This document shows, piece by piece, positions 36,629 through 38,798 of a DNA stretch of 38,798 nucleotides. A model generated the notes under the pieces. It was given only the letters and a program-made list of their open reading frames with translations. It did no database searches and had not been told where the DNA came from. Both the position numbers and the translations under genes were made by a program. Source of the DNA: Chlorobiaceae bacterium (GTDB taxonomy: Bacteria; Bacteroidota; Chlorobiia; Chlorobiales; Chlorobiaceae); the NCBI GenBank assembly GCA_012972835.1, contig JABDHK010000056.1:1-38798 (forward strand). Reading direction: 5' to 3'. The first letter of the stretch is position 1; each line of letters starts with the position of its first letter.

Positions 36629-38074
36629 TTAATATGCTTTGGCAAAAACAACTTTCCGCAGGGCTGGTTTACCTGAATAGATACAGGTTCCAGGTTCGTC
36701 AATCCTGTATTGGGCGATATAGTCGGCTTCTTCTGGCTGAACCCGTATTGTGGCTTTGGTTTCTTCTTTTATTTTTGCTTCCGTTTCCCCAGTGCCATCC
36801 CAGTGGGCTATGACAAATCCCTTTTCAACAGCCGCCTTGAACTCCTCATAACTCTTGACTTCAAAGGTGTTATCATTACGGAACTGCAGTGCCTTGTCGA
36901 ACATGTTCTGCTGAATGGCGTTCAGGATTTCCTGGATAGTTACGGGCAGGGTTTCATCAAGCGTCACTTCGGTTTTCTCAAGTGTATCGCGACGTGCAGC
37001 AATGCAGATGTTGTTTTCGATATCCCTTGGCCCCAGTTCGATACGAACAGGAATGCCCTGCAGCTCATATTCGGCAAACTTCCATCCGGGTGAGTTCTGT
37101 TCGCTGCTGTCAACAAATGCCGGAATGCCACTTTCTTTCAATGAGTCGGCAATCGCATTGGCTTTTGCAATGACAGCCTTTTTGTCTCCTCGGAGAATCG
37201 GGATAATGACTACCTGACGAGAGGCAAGCTTGGGAGGGAGTACCAGACCGCGATCATCCGAATGGGCCATGATCAAAGCGCCGATCAGCCTTGTTGAAAC
37301 ACCCCAGCTTGTTGCCCACACATAGTCAAGTTTTCCCTCTTTGGTCTGGAACTGGCAGTCAAATGCTTTGGCAAAGTTCTGTCCGAGATTATGGGAAGTT
37401 CCAGACTGGAGTGCTTTGGTATCCTGCATCATCGCTTCAATGCAGTAGGTTTCCACAGCCCCGGCAAATTTTTCGCTCTCTGTTTTCCTGCCCATAATAA
37501 CAGGCATAGCCATATACTCTTCGGCAAATATTTTGTAGACGTTAATCATGCGCAACACCTCTTCCTGTGACTCTTCAGGTGTTTCATGAGCGGTATGGCC
37601 TTCCTGCCAGAGAAACTCGGTAGTTCTTAAGAAAAGGCGGGTTCGCATCTCCCATCTCACAACATTTGCCCACTGGTTGATAAGAATCGGCAGGTCGCGG
37701 TATGACTGGATCCACTTTTTATAGGATGACCAGATGATGGTTTCTGAAGTTGGGCGGACATAGAGTTTTTCAGCAAGTTCTTCCCCACCGCCGTGCGTGA
37801 CAACAGCACATTCAGGGGCAAACCCCTCAATATGTTCAGCCTCTTTTGCAATAAAGCTTTCGGGAATAAAGAGCGGGAAGTAGGCGTTGACGTGGCCTGT
37901 TTCCTTGAACATCCGGTCAAGTGCTGCCTGCATTTTTTCCCATATGGCATAACCATTTGGGCGTATAACCATGCAGCCACGTACATCAGCATAATCGGCC
38001 AGTTTTGCAGAACGTACAAGGTCAATGTACCATTGGGAGTAGTCCTCTTCCCGTGAAGTTATTTTATCTGCCAC
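36629..38074 (-). CDS. proS: Prolyl-tRNA synthetase, type 3 (archaeal/eukaryal-like form)
   Basis: A 481-residue class II synthetase that charges tRNA-Pro. Motif 2 is in [20 protein letters not shown] and motif 3 in [20 protein letters not shown]. The anticodon-binding domain (about 285-380) follows, and the C-terminal zinc-type domain ends at KVVFAKAY. The bacterial editing insertion is absent, and the length suits the archaeal/eukaryal-like ProRS found in a minority of bacteria. A candidate promoter and an upstream terminator lie in the 5' region. Confidence 0.96.
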   Translation of the reverse strand: MADKITSREEDYSQWYIDLVRSAKLADYADVRGCMVIRPNGYAIWEKMQAALDRMFKETGHVNAYFPLFIPESFIAKEAEHIEGFAPECAVVTHGGGEELAEKLYVRPTSETIIWSSYKKWIQSYRDLPILINQWANVVRWEMRTRLFLRTTEFLWQEGHTAHETPEESQEEVLRMINVYKIFAEEYMAMPVIMGRKTESEKFAGAVETYCIEAMMQDTKALQSGTSHNLGQNFAKAFDCQFQTKEGKLDYVWATSWGVSTRLIGALIMAHSDDRGLVLPPKLASRQVVIIPILRGDKKAVIAKANAIADSLKESGIPAFVDSSEQNSPGWKFAEYELQGIPVRIELGPRDIENNICIAARRDTLEKTEVTLDETLPVTIQEILNAIQQNMFDKALQFRNDNTFEVKSYEEFKAAVEKGFVIAHWDGTGETEAKIKEETKATIRVQPEEADYIAQYRIDEPGTCIYSGKPALRKVVFAKAY

Positions 38075-38120
38075 GTTTTCTGTAAGTAATTGTTATAAAA
38101 TAAGATAAGGTGAGCTCTTT

Positions 38121-38149
38121 TATTAAAGGTGATAGCACTTAACCCTCAA
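38121..38149 (-). promoter_or_regulatory. Candidate proS promoter
   Basis: On the minus strand TTGAGG (38144-38149) and TTAATA (38121-38126) are 17 bp apart. The leader would be about 40 nt. Each box has two mismatches to consensus. Confidence 0.35.
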
Positions 38150-38154
38150 CATAC

Positions 38155-38179
38155 AAAAAAGCCAGGATTTAACTCTGGC
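38155..38179 (-). terminator. Terminator upstream of proS, end of a possible small RNA or leader
   Basis: On the minus strand, GCCAG (38175-38179) and CTGGC (38161-38165) form a stem around a 9-base loop, followed by six U (38155-38160). No minus-strand gene ends here. A transcript from the TATAAT at 38296-38301 would be about 135 nt long. Confidence 0.6.
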
Positions 38180-38472
38180 ATCTGCTGGTCATTCTTTCCG
38201 TTTGCGGTAAATGTTATCATTGATGACAACCATGCTTCTGCTGCTATAGCATAGTTAAAATATGTACAAAAGTATGTGTTTATTAAAAAAAGTACATTAT
38301 ATATACGGAATATTGGAAATAATTTTGTTGATTATATATGTGTTTATGTTTATTGGTTCGCCGTATTTTGCTTGGGGTCGTTCATTTGAGCGTTTACAGT
38401 TCAGGCTTCAAAAGGGAATCAGATCAATCTGATTGCATCTCTCCAGATGTTAACCATATCAGAGGAAAATCA

Positions 38473-38664
38473 ATGGTTACTGCAAAAAAAACACCGCTGG
38501 ATATAATGGATCATATATACAGTGTTGCCTATTGGCTGACTGGCTCTGAAAGTGAAGCCACTGAACTTGTTAATAGAACCTATTTAAATGTTGGCATTGA
38601 GAGTTCGGAAACAGAGGTATTTAAAACATTTAGAGCCTGTTATTTAGGGACTCAGTCATTATAA
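38473..38664 (+). pseudogene. Sigma-region-2-like protein, 5' part cut by the IS
   Basis: An ATG at 38473 with AGAGGA upstream begins MVTAKKTPLDIMDHIYSVAY, then WLTGSESEATELVNRTYLNV and VFKTFRACY. The pattern IY-VAYWLTG-ESEA-ELV--TY resembles region 2 of ECF sigma factors (core polymerase binding), but the similarity is short and judged by eye. From 38646 the frame is IS sequence and adds GTQSL before a TAA at 38662-38664. The 3' end of the gene is outside the window, beyond the element. The product, if made, lacks any DNA-binding region 4. Confidence 0.6.
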
Positions 38665-38798
38665 AAATACCGTTTTAGGTCTGATGCTTATATCCCACCA
38701 CTGTAGGTCTTTTGATCGCATCAGTCTTTTTTCAAGATTCTTTTTTTCTTTACCGCAGAGCCTTATACCCTTTTGGTATACCGTATCGATGAGCATTG
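38646..38798 (-). mobile_element. Insertion-sequence 3' end, right copy of the 153-bp inverted repeat
   Basis: Exact reverse complement of 1-153. The element end (AGGGACTCAGTC, from 38646) abuts the interrupted sigma-like gene. Both copies show the same end of the element facing inward, so they come from two separate insertions or one repeated family. They are not the two ends of a single IS. Confidence 0.8.
38659..38796 (-). CDS. Probable transposase, C-terminal fragment (right copy)
   Basis: Identical to the 45-residue fragment in the left copy. The start lies outside the window, and the TAA is 13 bp from the element end. Identity is inferred from context only. Confidence 0.45.
   Translation of the reverse strand: MLIDTVYQKGIRLCGKEKKNLEKRLMRSKDLQWWDISIRPKTVFL

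Larger units (their letters stand above)
38075..38472. other. 398-bp region between proS and the sigma-like fragment
   Basis: It contains the proS promoter candidate, a minus-strand terminator (38155-38179) and AT-rich DNA with a minus-strand TATAAT (38296-38301). A 14-codon minus frame (MVVINDNIYRKRKE) exists near 38210-38254 but lacks a ribosome site and proline codons. A plus-strand frame runs from 38338 into the next gene, but its first 45 codons look non-coding. Confidence 0.5.

Overview
This window is chromosomal DNA from a green sulfur bacterium (Chlorobiaceae). The decisive marker is fmoA (22310-23410, minus), the bacteriochlorophyll a antenna protein, whose pigment-binding histidines are all in place. 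A flavin ferredoxin-NADP reductase of the GSB type, menA, LDH-type malate dehydrogenase and a small RNA resembling the Chlorobi-1 class agree with this. A full-length Cyc2-like outer-membrane cytochrome-porin (2675-4006) points to a lineage with Fe(II)-oxidising potential, such as the Chlorobium ferrooxidans / phaeoferrooxidans group. That assignment is inference. No species is claimed.

Layout. Both ends of the window are the same 153-bp sequence in perfect inverted orientation (1-153 and 38646-38798). It looks like the 3' end of an insertion sequence, and each copy cuts a gene: a Sel1-repeat gene on the left and a sigma-region-2-like gene on the right. The window is therefore probably a whole draft contig ending in two copies of one IS. 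Next come a two-component system (317-2473) and cyc2 (2675-4006), with a divergent polyphosphate kinase 2 (4442-5323) whose promoter carries four 11-bp-phased TTAA boxes. hisF follows. A tight six-gene operon (6214-11772) holds a small Cys protein, FNR, menA, aguB, an M48 membrane protease and aguA. Then come the small RNA (about 11930-12074), mdh, rpmA, rplU, mutS with a B12-type radical SAM gene, a toxin-antitoxin pair, purT and half of an ABC exporter. The fmoA region follows (merR, fmoA, lnt), then a sigma-54 activator with a SPOR protein, ispE and two tandem outer-membrane barrel paralogs. A nitrilase-superfamily amidase and a purine permease end the ordered part.

From about 32.2 to 35.9 kb the DNA is a scar-rich accessory patch: a broken hsdM, an IS110-type transposase fragment, a SWIM-type gene that has lost its 5' part and carries an in-frame amber stop, a GyrI-like protein and a lone GH19 endolysin-like hydrolase. 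Conserved genes resume with a 2-Cys peroxiredoxin and proS.

How the genes fit together. Most of the window is housekeeping for anaerobic phototrophy: light harvesting (fmoA), photosynthetic NADPH production (FNR), quinone synthesis (menA), isoprenoids (ispE), the reductive TCA cycle (mdh) and polyamines (aguA/aguB). The cyc2, TCS and ppk2 cluster and the small RNA are the most informative places for new biology. No CRISPR array, tRNA or rRNA gene was seen.
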